Part shown: positions 8,662-17,907 of the stretch, piece after piece
Layout: every line of letters starts with the position of its first letter
Numbering within the stretch: position 1 is the first letter of the stretch
Origin: Arcticibacterium luteifluviistationis
GTDB lineage: Bacteria > Bacteroidota > Bacteroidia > Cytophagales > Spirosomataceae
Direction: 5' to 3'
Assembly (NCBI RefSeq): GCF_003258705.1
Contig: NZ_CP029480.1
Location: forward strand, 3,224,001-3,288,000
Length of the DNA: 64,000 nt
Translations under genes and position numbers: made by a program
Notes under the pieces: generated by a model
Seen by the model: only the letters and a program-made list of their open reading frames with translations
Told to the model about the DNA's origin: nothing
Database searches by the model: none

Positions 8662-9156
8662 ATGATAGTTAAAACAAAGAAATTCGCATTAGACAAGAAG
8701 AAGTATATCAATTTGGCGTTTACCCGTCAAATCAAAAAAAGCTGGCAATGGTTGCTTATACCTCTTGCCATTATGCTTCTTGGTGTAGGTTTACACTTCT
8801 CTGGTGTTTATAAAAACTGGTGGATTTTAATCTCGGCCTTTATAGGAGGCTTACTTTATATAGCCTTTTGGTACATCCAATTTTATGCGGCTACGCAAAT
8901 GGAGCAAAACGCACAGATGTTTGACAAGTTTGCTTATGAAATAGACAGCAGACAAATCATGATCAAAGTGAATAAAAGAGAAGGCGGCGTTATTAAATGG
9001 GATACCATTCAGTCTGCCGAGAAACTTGAAGATTCTGGATTCCTTTTAAATATAGCCCGTGGACAATTCTTACATTTTCCGAAAAATGTTTTTAATAGCG
9101 ACCACGATTTAAAGCTAATGGACAATATCCTTAGACGTAAAGGACTTATTGATTAA
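8662..9156 (+). CDS. YcxB-like two-TM membrane protein
   Basis: 164 residues. A short charged N-terminus (KTKKFALDKKKYINLAF) precedes two membrane segments at about 29-47 and 52-72. The soluble C-terminal part contains IKVNKREGGVIKWDTIQSAEK and LHFPKNVF. This order (beta strand, helix, two TMs, then a PH-like domain with a conserved W in the IKWDTI strand) is the YcxB family pattern. The family has no established function. The gene is monocistronic, ending convergently with a 60-residue gene across a long shared hairpin. Confidence 0.7.
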   Translation: MIVKTKKFALDKKKYINLAFTRQIKKSWQWLLIPLAIMLLGVGLHFSGVYKNWWILISAFIGGLLYIAFWYIQFYAATQMEQNAQMFDKFAYEIDSRQIMIKVNKREGGVIKWDTIQSAEKLEDSGFLLNIARGQFLHFPKNVFNSDHDLKLMDNILRRKGLID

Positions 9157-9190
9157 CAAAGGATGGTTAACAAACCATTCTTTTGTTAAT
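9152..9190. terminator. Long bidirectional hairpin between convergent genes
   Basis: Outer stem attaacaaa/tttgttaat (9152-9160 with 9182-9190), then an inner stem atggtt/aaccat (9163-9168 with 9173-9178) and a 4-nt loop. It includes the stop codon of the YcxB-like gene and lies just past the end of the opposing small gene, so it probably serves both. Confidence 0.6.
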
Positions 9191-9197
9191 CTTCAGC

Positions 9198-9380
9198 TTA
9201 CATATCTACTAAATAATCTACCATTGACATTTCAATGGCCTGCTGTGCTGTTACACCTTCTTTGAGGTAAAAAAGGCAAGATTTCAGAAACTCCAATTCT
9301 TCATCCTTGGTGAAAACGTCTTTAGCCATTTCCATTACTTGCTCGATGTATTCTGCAGGGACAAAAGTCTTTATTTCCAT
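9198..9380 (-). CDS. Small acidic protein, 60 residues, unknown
   Basis: The ORF starts with ATG and encodes an acidic, methionine-rich, all-helical-looking protein (FVPAEYIEQVMEMAKDVF, then FLKSCLFYLKEG and AIEMSMVDYLVDM). No signal peptide or metal motif. It is convergent with the YcxB-like gene and separated from it by a hairpin that fits a shared terminator, which supports it being real. Function not recognised. The last residues give a hydrophobic C-terminus that could be a docking tail. Confidence 0.5.
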   Translation of the reverse strand: MEIKTFVPAEYIEQVMEMAKDVFTKDEELEFLKSCLFYLKEGVTAQQAIEMSMVDYLVDM

Positions 9381-10131
9381 TCTTTAAGTATTAAGTTTTG
9401 CTTTAAATAGAGCAAAAAAAGTGCCAAAATAGTGCTATTTTATTCTTAATTAAAAATAGCTCCATATATACGCTAAAGGCAGAATAACCGCCTAATAGCT
9501 ATCTACAAGGCGGTTTTGGCATGATTTTATTTTCACCTAAGATAAGATTAAAAGCAGGCAGGCATATTAGAATAATACAATTTACAAGTCTGTGAAATTT
9601 ACTTAATTTATCTGCTATAAATCATTAATACGCAATTGGCTACATTTAATTTGTAACCCCTTAATAAGCACTATTAATACTTGTAAAACTCAAGTCTGTA
9701 TCATTAAATCCTCTCTCACGCCTTAATATCGCCATTGAGTCAAAAAAACGAGAATAAGATGATAAGCATAGTATTTCTATGATTGACTACCCTCCAAGGT
9801 TATCATAAAAGGCAAAAAATACTAATTCACAAACCATACTTTATTAGATTGTTCTCTAATAGTCTAACTAGTGTTTAATTGAAACTACTAAGCCTATTTT
9901 AAGGAAAGAGGCTGATATTATTTACAGGAAACGTATTAGGTCATACGACAGCAATATTTCTGGACACACTATCAAATGTCCAGCTACTAAAACAAGTTTC
10001 TATGATGCGACATTCATGTATATACTGTAAAGGTGCTCTCTTTGGCTAAAAACAATTAGACGGAGAACTGTCAGGATTACAGCAAACCATCATAAAAAAA
10101 GGCTCTAAAGGCCTACAATAAACGGGTCTGT
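9381..10131. other. 750-bp gene-poor region with hairpins
   Basis: No open frame of useful length on either strand. AT-rich throughout. Visible structures: an 8-bp stem aaccgcct/aggcggtt (9486-9493 with 9508-9515) followed by TTTT on the plus strand, like a terminator with no known upstream gene; a 7-bp stem ctggaca/tgtccag (9960-9966 with 9977-9983); and, next to the kinase stop, a short GC stem followed by seven Ts on the minus strand (about 10091-10110). Could be a decayed gene or contain a small RNA. Confidence 0.5.
10091..10112 (-). terminator. Weak terminator for the signalling operon
   Basis: Read on the minus strand just after the second hybrid kinase, AGGC-CTTTAGA-GCCT is followed by a run of seven Ts. 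The stem is only 4-5 bp, but the T-run and position fit the end of the H-NOX/FIST/kinase operon. Confidence 0.45.
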
Positions 10132-11640
10132 CTACTCGCTATAAATTGCTTTTTGCAAAGCCCGTTTTAAATCTTTCGGATTAAAAGGTTTAGTTAGGTA
10201 ATCGTTCATACCACAGTTTATAACCTCCGTTTGCGAATCGACCGAAACAGAAGCCGTCAAAGCCACAATAGAAGTAGTTATTCCCATTTTACGTATGTTT
10301 TTGGTAGCTGTAAAGCCATCCATCACGGGCATCTGCAAATCCATCAAAATCACGTCATACGTAGTCTCTCCTACTTTGCCTACCGCTATTTGTCCATTCT
10401 CGGCTAAATCCACTTTCATACCCCAAGCTTCTATCATTCTTTGGGCCACTAAAACATTAAACTTAACGTCTTCTACCAGAAGTACAGTCTTACCTTCAAG
10501 CGGACATTTAGCATCTAAATCTCCACTAACAATCGTAGTTCCATCTTCTTTAGTAAGCGTAGAAAAAGCCAGCGTAAAGTAAAACCTCGCCCCTTTTCCA
10601 TATTCACTTTCTACATGAATCTCACTGTCTTGAAGGTTTAAAAGCTTCCTAATTATAGTTAATCCTAATCCAGACCCTCCAAACTCTCTGGTAGTATTAG
10701 AGTCAGCTTGCGTAAACCTTTCAAATATTTTCTCAATGGAGTCCTCTTGAATTCCTATTCCAGAATCTTTAACAGAAAAATTGACAAATATTTCGGATCC
10801 TTCCTGCCTATCTAAAGAAAGGTCCAAGTAGACCATTCCCTTGTTAGTGAACTTTAAGGCATTTGACATCAGATTATTAAGAATCTGATTTAACCTTACA
10901 TCATCACCTAATAAGACCTTTGGAATATCATCCGAAACACTAACAATTATCTCATTCTCCTTTTCTGCTGCCTTAAATTTGTTAGTAGCTTTTACTATTT
11001 CAGCTATGCTTCTAAGTTCTAAAGGTTTCTTTATGAAATTTACCTTCCCCTCTTCTATTTTACTAAAATCTAAGACATCATTAATCAAGCTTAAAAGGTT
11101 AAATGCAGAAACCTGAAGAATATCTATAAAGTCTTCTTGCGAAGGTAAATGAGGCTCTTGCTTAAGAATATGAATATTACCAATAATAGCATTTAGAGGT
11201 GTCCTTATTTCATGACTCATCACCGACAAGAAATTTGACTTTGCCAAAGCTGCCTTCTCCGCATTTTCCTTTGCCGCAATAAGCGTAGTTTCAAGCTCAT
11301 TCTTTATTTGAACCTGCTCTTGCAAAAAGTCTATAATCTCAATTAGGTCTTCACTCTCGTCTAAAAAAGAGGCATTTTTGCTATCCAACTCTATTAAAGT
11401 ATGTTTGACCTTTTGAATAGATGCCTTCTTTAACTCATTTTCCTTTTTGAGGTTATCCATAACCTCCTGATACTCTCTTTCGCTGACCTGAAAAGCATGT
11501 TCGGTTATTTTCTTATCTCTATCAAAAGAGGCATAACTATTATTAACAGCAGTAAAAAAATCATCTAAGCCATCAAGATTTACATTATCACCATCGATAA
11601 ACTTCCTAATCTGCTTTTGAAGTAATTTATGTCTCTCCAT
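10132..11640 (-). CDS. Soluble hybrid histidine kinase with receiver domain
   Basis: 502 residues without membrane segments. Residues 1-130 are charged and coiled-coil-like with no PAS or GAF domain. Then HisKA (MSHEIRTPLN, His 143), HATPase_c (N-box around Asn 256, DSGIGI, GGSGLGL) and a C-terminal receiver (acidic pair VED, phosphoacceptor Asp 434 in LMDLQMP, Lys in TKPF). Lacking its own sensor, it probably takes its input from a partner; the FIST gene ends only 1 bp upstream. In Pseudomonas, the FIST protein NosP is encoded next to a hybrid kinase (NahK) and controls it, so this is a comparable pair. No HPt domain is present here; one exists on the other kinase of the operon. Confidence 0.93.
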   Translation of the reverse strand: MERHKLLQKQIRKFIDGDNVNLDGLDDFFTAVNNSYASFDRDKKITEHAFQVSEREYQEVMDNLKKENELKKASIQKVKHTLIELDSKNASFLDESEDLIEIIDFLQEQVQIKNELETTLIAAKENAEKAALAKSNFLSVMSHEIRTPLNAIIGNIHILKQEPHLPSQEDFIDILQVSAFNLLSLINDVLDFSKIEEGKVNFIKKPLELRSIAEIVKATNKFKAAEKENEIIVSVSDDIPKVLLGDDVRLNQILNNLMSNALKFTNKGMVYLDLSLDRQEGSEIFVNFSVKDSGIGIQEDSIEKIFERFTQADSNTTREFGGSGLGLTIIRKLLNLQDSEIHVESEYGKGARFYFTLAFSTLTKEDGTTIVSGDLDAKCPLEGKTVLLVEDVKFNVLVAQRMIEAWGMKVDLAENGQIAVGKVGETTYDVILMDLQMPVMDGFTATKNIRKMGITTSIVALTASVSVDSQTEVINCGMNDYLTKPFNPKDLKRALQKAIYSE

Positions 11641-11641
11641 C

Positions 11642-12778
11642 TTAAATCTCTGTTAAAGTAGTAATTGTCATGGTTTGATTCATTAGTTCGCATTTAGCCC
11701 TTTCCATCATTGGGGAGATTTCTCCATAGGAGTAAAAGCCTGTTAAAAATGCTTCATCACCGAAAATCTCTTTGGCTTTTTCAAGCTCTTCTTCTACCCT
11801 TTCATTTAAAACTAACTTTCTTCCCACACAGCTAATTAAAATTGCCAATTCTGGTTTAGTCTTAGATATGTCAAGTGCGTTTTCTGCCGCTCCCGAAACT
11901 GCATCAATAAGCTTATCAAAATTGGCTTTCATGAGTCTTACTTTATTCCCGACCGGCATATTTCCAGCAAAAGTCATAGACTGTTTCTCTTCATCAATAG
12001 ATAGAATAGTACGTACATTTCTCACCGTATCTCCCTCTACACTGATAGACAATGGAAATAAAAGTGCTGAAGAAGGTAGCTCATTCGCATAGTCACCAAG
12101 ATATTCTTTGTATAATTTTAAGGCACACTTACCATCAAGCTCAAACAAAACATTTTTCTCTGCCTTGGTTATGGTTCTTTCGTGACCGAAAGACTCCCAA
12201 CCTCCTACCGAACCATGACCTACTTTAATATTATTCCCATAAAAGCCTATGAGCACTACGTTTCCTTCTTTTATATCACCATTTACACCAACTAAGGTTG
12301 ACTCAAAACTATCTCCATCACCCGCTAAACCACCTGTAATCAAAACATCGCTTACGTTAGCACTTCGAAAGCCTTCTACCAGTTCGGAACCATTAATCAG
12401 GTTTCCGTCCGATAAGACCATAACGTATTTCAAATCTTTTTTTTCTACCTGAGACATTAAGCTAGCACCCAGTTCAAAACTATTTTCACAAGAGCTAATA
12501 TTACCCGCTTGAATTTTAATCTCTGACTTTTCTAACTGAATTGCAGTGAGAGAAATACTACTTTCATACATGCAGTCATCAAATACCTCTCCTGCGGTGG
12601 TTGCGGAAATCACTGCGGCATTCGGATACTCTTGGCTGATAGCACTAATATTTTCGTCATTCAGCAGCTCTTTCCCACAAAAAGCCAATACCAACTGTGC
12701 TTTCTCCGTATCAAATCCCTCCTCTCTCCGCTCCTCTTTCCATTTATTCTTTATAAACAATTTTTGAAGAAGTTTCAT
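11642..12778 (-). CDS. FIST-domain sensor protein, NosP-like
   Basis: 378 residues, cytosolic. The N-terminal FIST domain shows LVLAFCGKELL, AAVISATTAGEVFDD, YVMVLSDGNLINGSELVEGF and ITGGLAGDGDSFESTLV; the FIST_C part follows with FELDGKCALKLYKEYLG and, near the end, FLTGFYSYGEISP. FIST proteins sense small ligands, and one branch (NosP) binds haem and nitric oxide and regulates a hybrid kinase encoded beside it. Gene order here fits: one kinase follows after 1 bp, another precedes by 4 bp. Whether this member binds haem cannot be told from sequence by eye; amino-acid or other ligands remain possible. Confidence 0.88.
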   Translation of the reverse strand: MKLLQKLFIKNKWKEERREEGFDTEKAQLVLAFCGKELLNDENISAISQEYPNAAVISATTAGEVFDDCMYESSISLTAIQLEKSEIKIQAGNISSCENSFELGASLMSQVEKKDLKYVMVLSDGNLINGSELVEGFRSANVSDVLITGGLAGDGDSFESTLVGVNGDIKEGNVVLIGFYGNNIKVGHGSVGGWESFGHERTITKAEKNVLFELDGKCALKLYKEYLGDYANELPSSALLFPLSISVEGDTVRNVRTILSIDEEKQSMTFAGNMPVGNKVRLMKANFDKLIDAVSGAAENALDISKTKPELAILISCVGRKLVLNERVEEELEKAKEIFGDEAFLTGFYSYGEISPMMERAKCELMNQTMTITTLTEI

Positions 12779-12782
12779 AATA

Positions 12783-15269
12783 CTACATTTTCGTTAATTC
12801 ATTTTTAATTAGATTTTGATAGCCTGGAAGTTTAGTCAACACCTCATTTATAAGGCCTTCTATGTTTTCACTTATTCCATCATTTTTTATTCCTGCCTCA
12901 ATTCTTTTCAATTCATCTTCCACATCAGACAAACCTACCATTCCAAACGCGGGTTTCATTTTATGAGCCAACAGAGCTAAATCATGCCATCTTTTGGATT
13001 CATTAAGGTCAACTAACTCTTCTATCTGGTTTGGGAGTTCATCCACAAACATCTGGAAAACCATCTTTTTAAAATCTAGGTCGTCTCCATAAATTTCAAC
13101 AAGGCGGGCATTATCTAATTCAGTCATATCTATTTCTTTTTCTTGCGGTTTTACCGCCTCTAAACTCTTTTCTATATTCAGGTATTTATTCAATACAGCC
13201 TCTAATTCTGGAGGTGTAAAAGGTTTGGTAAGAATGTCGTTCATACCAGCATCTAAAGCTTTACTTTTTTCAAAAGACATGGCTGAAGCCGTAATGGCAA
13301 TAATAGGGGTGTCTTGATTGGGATTTGCCACATTTCGAATTCCTATACTTGCCTCATAGCCATTAAGATTTGGCATTTGAATATCCATCAAAATAAGGTC
13401 GTATTTTCTTTTATTTGACATACTAATAGCTTCAAGGCCATCATTGGCGTCAAATATTGTCAAATTCCACTTTTTAAGAAGCGTACTGGCATAACGCCTG
13501 TTTAGCACATTATCTTCCACCAAAAGAACACTTAAACCTTCAAAAGAGGCTTTCTCTCTTTGGGCATGCACCAGGGGTTCCGACCTTTTGATAGTAGTTA
13601 TTTCAAAAGGAATCTCAAACGTAAAAATGGTTCCTCCACCGGTATTTTCATCCACATCAACAGCTCCGCCTAAAATATGGACCAACTCTTTAACAATAGC
13701 CAAGCCTAATCCTGTGCCTTTTGTTTTGGCATTCTCTTTGGATGTAACTTGTTTAAACTTCTCAAAAATGAGTTTCTGCTTTTCTTTATCAATTCCAATT
13801 CCTGTATCAGAAATAGAAAAGCGAAACCATGTCTTCCTCCCTTCTTTCTTTGTTACTTTGGTTTCTAACTTTATATATCCCTCTTTGGTGAATTTCTCCG
13901 AATTACCTACCAAATTAAGGAGAATCTGATTTAGTAAAGTTTCATCTCCGCTTACTAAATAATCAATATCAGTATCATAAAGATTGATAAGTTCAATAGG
14001 CCTATTACCTAGTTTAAGTTCATACGTTTTCTCTACAGTTTTCAAAAGGCCTACAAGGTCAAATGGCTCGTTTTTAGCCTCCATTTTACCTGCACCTATT
14101 TTAGCCATGTCCAAAACATCAGAAATAAGATGATGAAGAAAGTTGGCTGAGTTATTTATAACTTCAAAATATTCAACTTGCTCTGGGGTAGGTCTAGTGT
14201 CATATAATAAATGTGACATACCAATAATGGCATTAAGTGGCGTTCTGATTTCATGACTCATGTTCGCCAAAAACTCTTTTTCTACTCGCTCAGCTTCTTC
14301 TGCCTTTTGTTTAGCTTCAGACAATTCCTGCTGCACCCTTTTTTGTTCGGTTAGGTCAAAATGTATTTTCACCGAGCCTACTATTTTTCCCCGAGTACTG
14401 TACACAGGACCTCCACTAATCAAAACCCAAAGAGATTCTCCGTTTTTCTTACGAATCTGTATCTCATAGGAGTTAGACAAACCGTCTAACCTTGCCACTT
14501 TATTTTCATCAACTACCGCTCTGTATTTATCCAAAACCAAAACGTCCGTAGCATTTTTACCAATCAATTCGCTTTCTTGATAGCCAGACATTACACAGAA
14601 CCTATTATAAGCCCTGATTATATTCCCATTTAAGTCTATCTCCAGAAAACCTAAATCCATGTTTTCCATGATACGTCGGTATTTCTCTTCGCTTCGCCTT
14701 AACTGCTCTTGTGCTAAATGTTTTTCTGTAATATCTCTGGCTATGGCTCTAGCCCCTACAAAAGAATTTTCACCATTTAGAACGACAAAATCATACTGCG
14801 TACTTTGGCCAAGCCAAATTTTATCGCCATTCTTTTTTACAATTTGATATTCTATATAAGCCTGTTTTATTCCATTCTGAACACAGTTAATAAACGAGTC
14901 TATAATAGGCTGCACATGACTTTCTTCTAAAAGTGACATAACAGACTTACCTATTAATTCCTCTTTGCTTACTTCCAGTATTCTGTATGCAATAGGGTTA
15001 GCATAAAGAATTTTCCCTGCGGCGTCTAATTCATAAATTATCTCATCTGCCGACTCCACAAGCTGCTGATACCGCTTTTTACTAACCTTAAGATCTGTTG
15101 TTCTATTATCTACTTCTTTCGCGAGAGATTCATTAAGGTTTTGAAGCTCTTTGTTAGCATTATAAAGCTCCAGTGCCTTTTCTTCCAAAATTAGCTCAGC
15201 AGCCTTTCTAGCATCCTTTTCTCTTTGAACCCTTCTTTTTAATAGTTGTATTTCTTCTTCACCGCTCAT
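12783..15269 (-). CDS. PAS hybrid histidine kinase with receiver and HPt domains
   Basis: 828 residues, no membrane segments. Coiled coil at about 1-65; PAS 1 at about 66-185 (ESADEIIYELDAAGKILYAN); PAS 2 at about 195-310 (NMDLGFLEIDLNGNIIRAYN); HisKA with His 339 in MSHEIRTPLN; HATPase_c with NLVGNSEKF, SDTGIGI and GTGLGL; receiver with Asp 629 in LMDIQMPN; C-terminal HPt with His 769 in LLAHKMKPAF. It thus carries a full His-Asp-His relay and can pass phosphate to separate receivers. It starts 4 bp after the H-NOX stop, the arrangement of H-NOX-associated kinases inhibited by NO-bound H-NOX. PAS ligands are not recognisable. Confidence 0.94.
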   Translation of the reverse strand: MSGEEEIQLLKRRVQREKDARKAAELILEEKALELYNANKELQNLNESLAKEVDNRTTDLKVSKKRYQQLVESADEIIYELDAAGKILYANPIAYRILEVSKEELIGKSVMSLLEESHVQPIIDSFINCVQNGIKQAYIEYQIVKKNGDKIWLGQSTQYDFVVLNGENSFVGARAIARDITEKHLAQEQLRRSEEKYRRIMENMDLGFLEIDLNGNIIRAYNRFCVMSGYQESELIGKNATDVLVLDKYRAVVDENKVARLDGLSNSYEIQIRKKNGESLWVLISGGPVYSTRGKIVGSVKIHFDLTEQKRVQQELSEAKQKAEEAERVEKEFLANMSHEIRTPLNAIIGMSHLLYDTRPTPEQVEYFEVINNSANFLHHLISDVLDMAKIGAGKMEAKNEPFDLVGLLKTVEKTYELKLGNRPIELINLYDTDIDYLVSGDETLLNQILLNLVGNSEKFTKEGYIKLETKVTKKEGRKTWFRFSISDTGIGIDKEKQKLIFEKFKQVTSKENAKTKGTGLGLAIVKELVHILGGAVDVDENTGGGTIFTFEIPFEITTIKRSEPLVHAQREKASFEGLSVLLVEDNVLNRRYASTLLKKWNLTIFDANDGLEAISMSNKRKYDLILMDIQMPNLNGYEASIGIRNVANPNQDTPIIAITASAMSFEKSKALDAGMNDILTKPFTPPELEAVLNKYLNIEKSLEAVKPQEKEIDMTELDNARLVEIYGDDLDFKKMVFQMFVDELPNQIEELVDLNESKRWHDLALLAHKMKPAFGMVGLSDVEDELKRIEAGIKNDGISENIEGLINEVLTKLPGYQNLIKNELTKM

Positions 15270-15273
15270 ACAC

Positions 15274-15810
15274 TTATTTAGAAACTATAAATCGTACTTT
15301 AGAACCATCATCCGATAAGCTTTCCATTTCAACTTCTGCCTCTTCCTTGAAGTGGTTTAAGCAACCTTTTATTAGACCTAGAGCTAAATCCCCCATTTTC
15401 CTTTCTGAAGAATAGTCTAAAACCAACTTATTTTCTCCTTTTCTCTCAATTTTGAAATGAGGCAGCTCCGCCTCAGGGTAAAGCTTTCTTACTTGCACAT
15501 GAATGTACCCTTCAATAGATTCTAGCATATCAAAGGCATTCTCAATATCTGAAAACATACTTCCATAAGCTTTGAATAAGCCATGAAACAAGTATTCTCC
15601 AAAAGTTTCTAAAAGAACTGGCAAGGGGACTTCTGTTTTTTCATGAAGATTGACAACTAAGGTTACCATCTCTGTATGCGAATAAGTACCCACCGCAGAG
15701 TAAACTCCTTTTGATGGAAGCTCTTTCATAGTAAGAATGTCATCCACCATTTCATAGGTGAATTTTTCCTCTACCATTTCTAGAAATTCTGTAAAAACAA
15801 TTCCCTTCAT
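15274..15810 (-). CDS. H-NOX haem nitric-oxide/oxygen sensor
   Basis: 178 residues, the usual length for a stand-alone bacterial H-NOX. The start MKGIVFTEFLEMVEEKF, the proximal haem ligand His 104 in YIHVQVRKLYPEAELPHF (with the conserved Pro after it) and the haem-propionate motif YxSxR (Tyr 133, Ser 135, Arg 137) are all present, so a haem-binding protein is well supported. Known H-NOX proteins bind NO and alter the activity of a kinase or cyclase encoded beside them. Here it heads a four-gene operon with 4-, 4- and 1-bp gaps. It lies 60 bp downstream of the TPR-barrel gene, so read-through from that gene is possible. NO versus O2 selectivity was not determined. Confidence 0.95.
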   Translation of the reverse strand: MKGIVFTEFLEMVEEKFTYEMVDDILTMKELPSKGVYSAVGTYSHTEMVTLVVNLHEKTEVPLPVLLETFGEYLFHGLFKAYGSMFSDIENAFDMLESIEGYIHVQVRKLYPEAELPHFKIERKGENKLVLDYSSERKMGDLALGLIKGCLNHFKEEAEVEMESLSDDGSKVRFIVSK

Positions 15811-15870
15811 TTTATTAAAGTTTTGTTGAATTAAAGTATATAATTTCTCTCTTCCTAAAAAGGCTAATAG

Positions 15871-17907
15871 CTAGAGCTTTCTAAACGGCAACACCCATTT
15901 CGTTTTTAAACCCCATTCGTTATATGTAAAACCCTGAACACTGGAAGCAGCAGAGTTAGATTTCATATAATAGCCCATTAACATAAACCTAGGCGAAAAC
16001 TTCCAGCCCGTTTTAACGTCAAACCGATAAATCCCTTGTGACTTCTCAGAACTAATTTGCTGAAGACCACCCGCAAAAATTGCTTGATAAATCCACTTAG
16101 CATCTTCTTCATTAACATTTTCGGCTGCTGCAAAAAGCTCATAACCTCTAAACACATCAGGGCTAAAATATATGGAAGGCAACTGCTCTTTAAAAGAAAA
16201 ATAACTATAATTAAAACCTGCTTTTAATACGGGCGACTGTTTTATATCATAGTAAACCGAGGCAAACCAAAGGTTACGAACGTTGCCATCTGAAACCTGT
16301 GTATGAATCATTTGAGAATATGCTCCAATTTTTGAAGGCAAACTCAAATTATAATTAAGCGTAATATTATCTAGTTTAAGGTTTCTCTCAATTAGCTCGG
16401 ATGTAAAAGTCTGCATCTCTTGATTATACTTTAACTGAAACTGCTGGTATTTGCCTACATTAAGGTCAGCTTGTAGTAAACCTAATACTCTTTGATACTC
16501 GGACGTGTTAAGAAATCCTATTTCCCCACCTATTTTCAATCTCCCATTCACCTTATAAGAAAGACCTGGACTAATGGTAGCTACGCTAACTTTTTGATTA
16601 GCTATTTCTGAAACTGAACTTTTGGCGGAACGCTGGTAATAAGTAAGCGATGTTCTGAACCTAGGCGTTGGGTCATAAGTGGCCGACACTTGATAGTTTT
16701 CTGAAGTATTCCCTCCATTATCTTTACTAAAGTAAATATGAGAGCTTATAGTTGGATCATGTGCTACATAAAGCTTTTCTAAAAACTTAAGTGCATCACG
16801 CTGTTCATCATAATATTCTAATGTTTTTCTTACATATTTAAATGCCACATCATCCAGTCCTTGAGCATGGTGAGCATCGGCATAACCCAAATTCCCATCA
16901 AAAGAACCTGGCTTTTCTTTCAATAATTCTTCAAAATAACCCGCTCCTTTGGCAAAACCTTTGCTCCAAATATTGATTCTCCCAAAACCAGCTAAAACAT
17001 CTAGGTTATCAGGATACTCGGTTTTCAATTCCTTCAAAAGTTGAAAAGACTCGTCAAACTTTTTGTTCCATGCCAGTGCATTTACCTTTCCAAGGCTTGC
17101 CTTAACTATAGTGCTACTATCTGTAAATGCCATGCCCTCCTCTATTATTGTTAATGCATCTTTCGGTTCTTTTTGAAGATTCGCAATGCGAGACATACCC
17201 AAGTAAGCATCTACTTCTTTTCCTGAAACAGATTTTAACACCTCAAAAACATCATTTGCCTCGTCGTACTTTTTAAGAGAAATTAAAGCCTGAGCTTTAT
17301 TAATTAAAGCATCTGGGTCCTTAGCGTTTTCGGCTAAAATCAAATCAAAATAGCTAATGGCCTTGTCAAACTCACCTACATAGGAGTACTTGGATGCTTT
17401 ACCTAAACGCATGTATTTTCTACTAACTAGAGCGTTCCCATTTCCCGGCATTATCTCTAAAGCCTTTGCGATATACTCTAAAGCATTGTCATATTCTTTA
17501 TTTTCTGAATAGGCGTTTGCATAACCTAAAGTAGCAGCAAAACTAGTACTGTCTCGCTTCACCAAATCGGCATAAAGCTCAAGAGCAGTTTTAAAATCTT
17601 TGCTCCACATATGAGCCTCAGCCATATTTAGGTCTATTTCATAATTACCAGGATACCTTTTTTGAAGCTTATCAAAAACTTCTTTTGCTTCCGTAGTATT
17701 TCCTGCTAAGCCCGTCCCTCTTCCGTAACATAAAAGAGCCGTTTGGTTTAATGAGTCGGTTTTGAGGTATTCAGAGAAAAAGTCTCGAGCTTTTTCAAAT
17801 TGCCCTCCTTCCAACATCTTGAAACCAGGAGTCATAGGAGATTGGCTATAGGTTACAATATAACCCATAAAAAAAAGTAACGTAAAAAACCCTCTAAGTC
17901 TGTTCAT
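15871..17907 (-). CDS. TPR protein with C-terminal outer-membrane barrel (YaiO-like)
   Basis: 678 residues. Signal peptide at 1-21 (GFFTLLFFMGYIVTYSQ). About residues 25-395 form ten or so tetratricopeptide-like repeats (for example ALLCYGRGTGLAGNTTEAKEV and AATLGYANAYSENKEYDNALEYI). The last 270 residues alternate in a beta-barrel pattern (RFRTSLTYYQR..., RFMLMGYYMKS), ending with aromatic strands as in YaiO-type barrels. Periplasmic TPRs joined to a barrel are the build of polysaccharide exporters such as PgaA, BcsC and PelB, but the barrel here is at the smaller YaiO size. It overlaps the DUF4184 gene by 14 bp. A role in export of the polysaccharide made by the flanking genes is inferred. 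Confidence 0.8.
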   Translation of the reverse strand: MNRLRGFFTLLFFMGYIVTYSQSPMTPGFKMLEGGQFEKARDFFSEYLKTDSLNQTALLCYGRGTGLAGNTTEAKEVFDKLQKRYPGNYEIDLNMAEAHMWSKDFKTALELYADLVKRDSTSFAATLGYANAYSENKEYDNALEYIAKALEIMPGNGNALVSRKYMRLGKASKYSYVGEFDKAISYFDLILAENAKDPDALINKAQALISLKKYDEANDVFEVLKSVSGKEVDAYLGMSRIANLQKEPKDALTIIEEGMAFTDSSTIVKASLGKVNALAWNKKFDESFQLLKELKTEYPDNLDVLAGFGRINIWSKGFAKGAGYFEELLKEKPGSFDGNLGYADAHHAQGLDDVAFKYVRKTLEYYDEQRDALKFLEKLYVAHDPTISSHIYFSKDNGGNTSENYQVSATYDPTPRFRTSLTYYQRSAKSSVSEIANQKVSVATISPGLSYKVNGRLKIGGEIGFLNTSEYQRVLGLLQADLNVGKYQQFQLKYNQEMQTFTSELIERNLKLDNITLNYNLSLPSKIGAYSQMIHTQVSDGNVRNLWFASVYYDIKQSPVLKAGFNYSYFSFKEQLPSIYFSPDVFRGYELFAAAENVNEEDAKWIYQAIFAGGLQQISSEKSQGIYRFDVKTGWKFSPRFMLMGYYMKSNSAASSVQGFTYNEWGLKTKWVLPFRKL

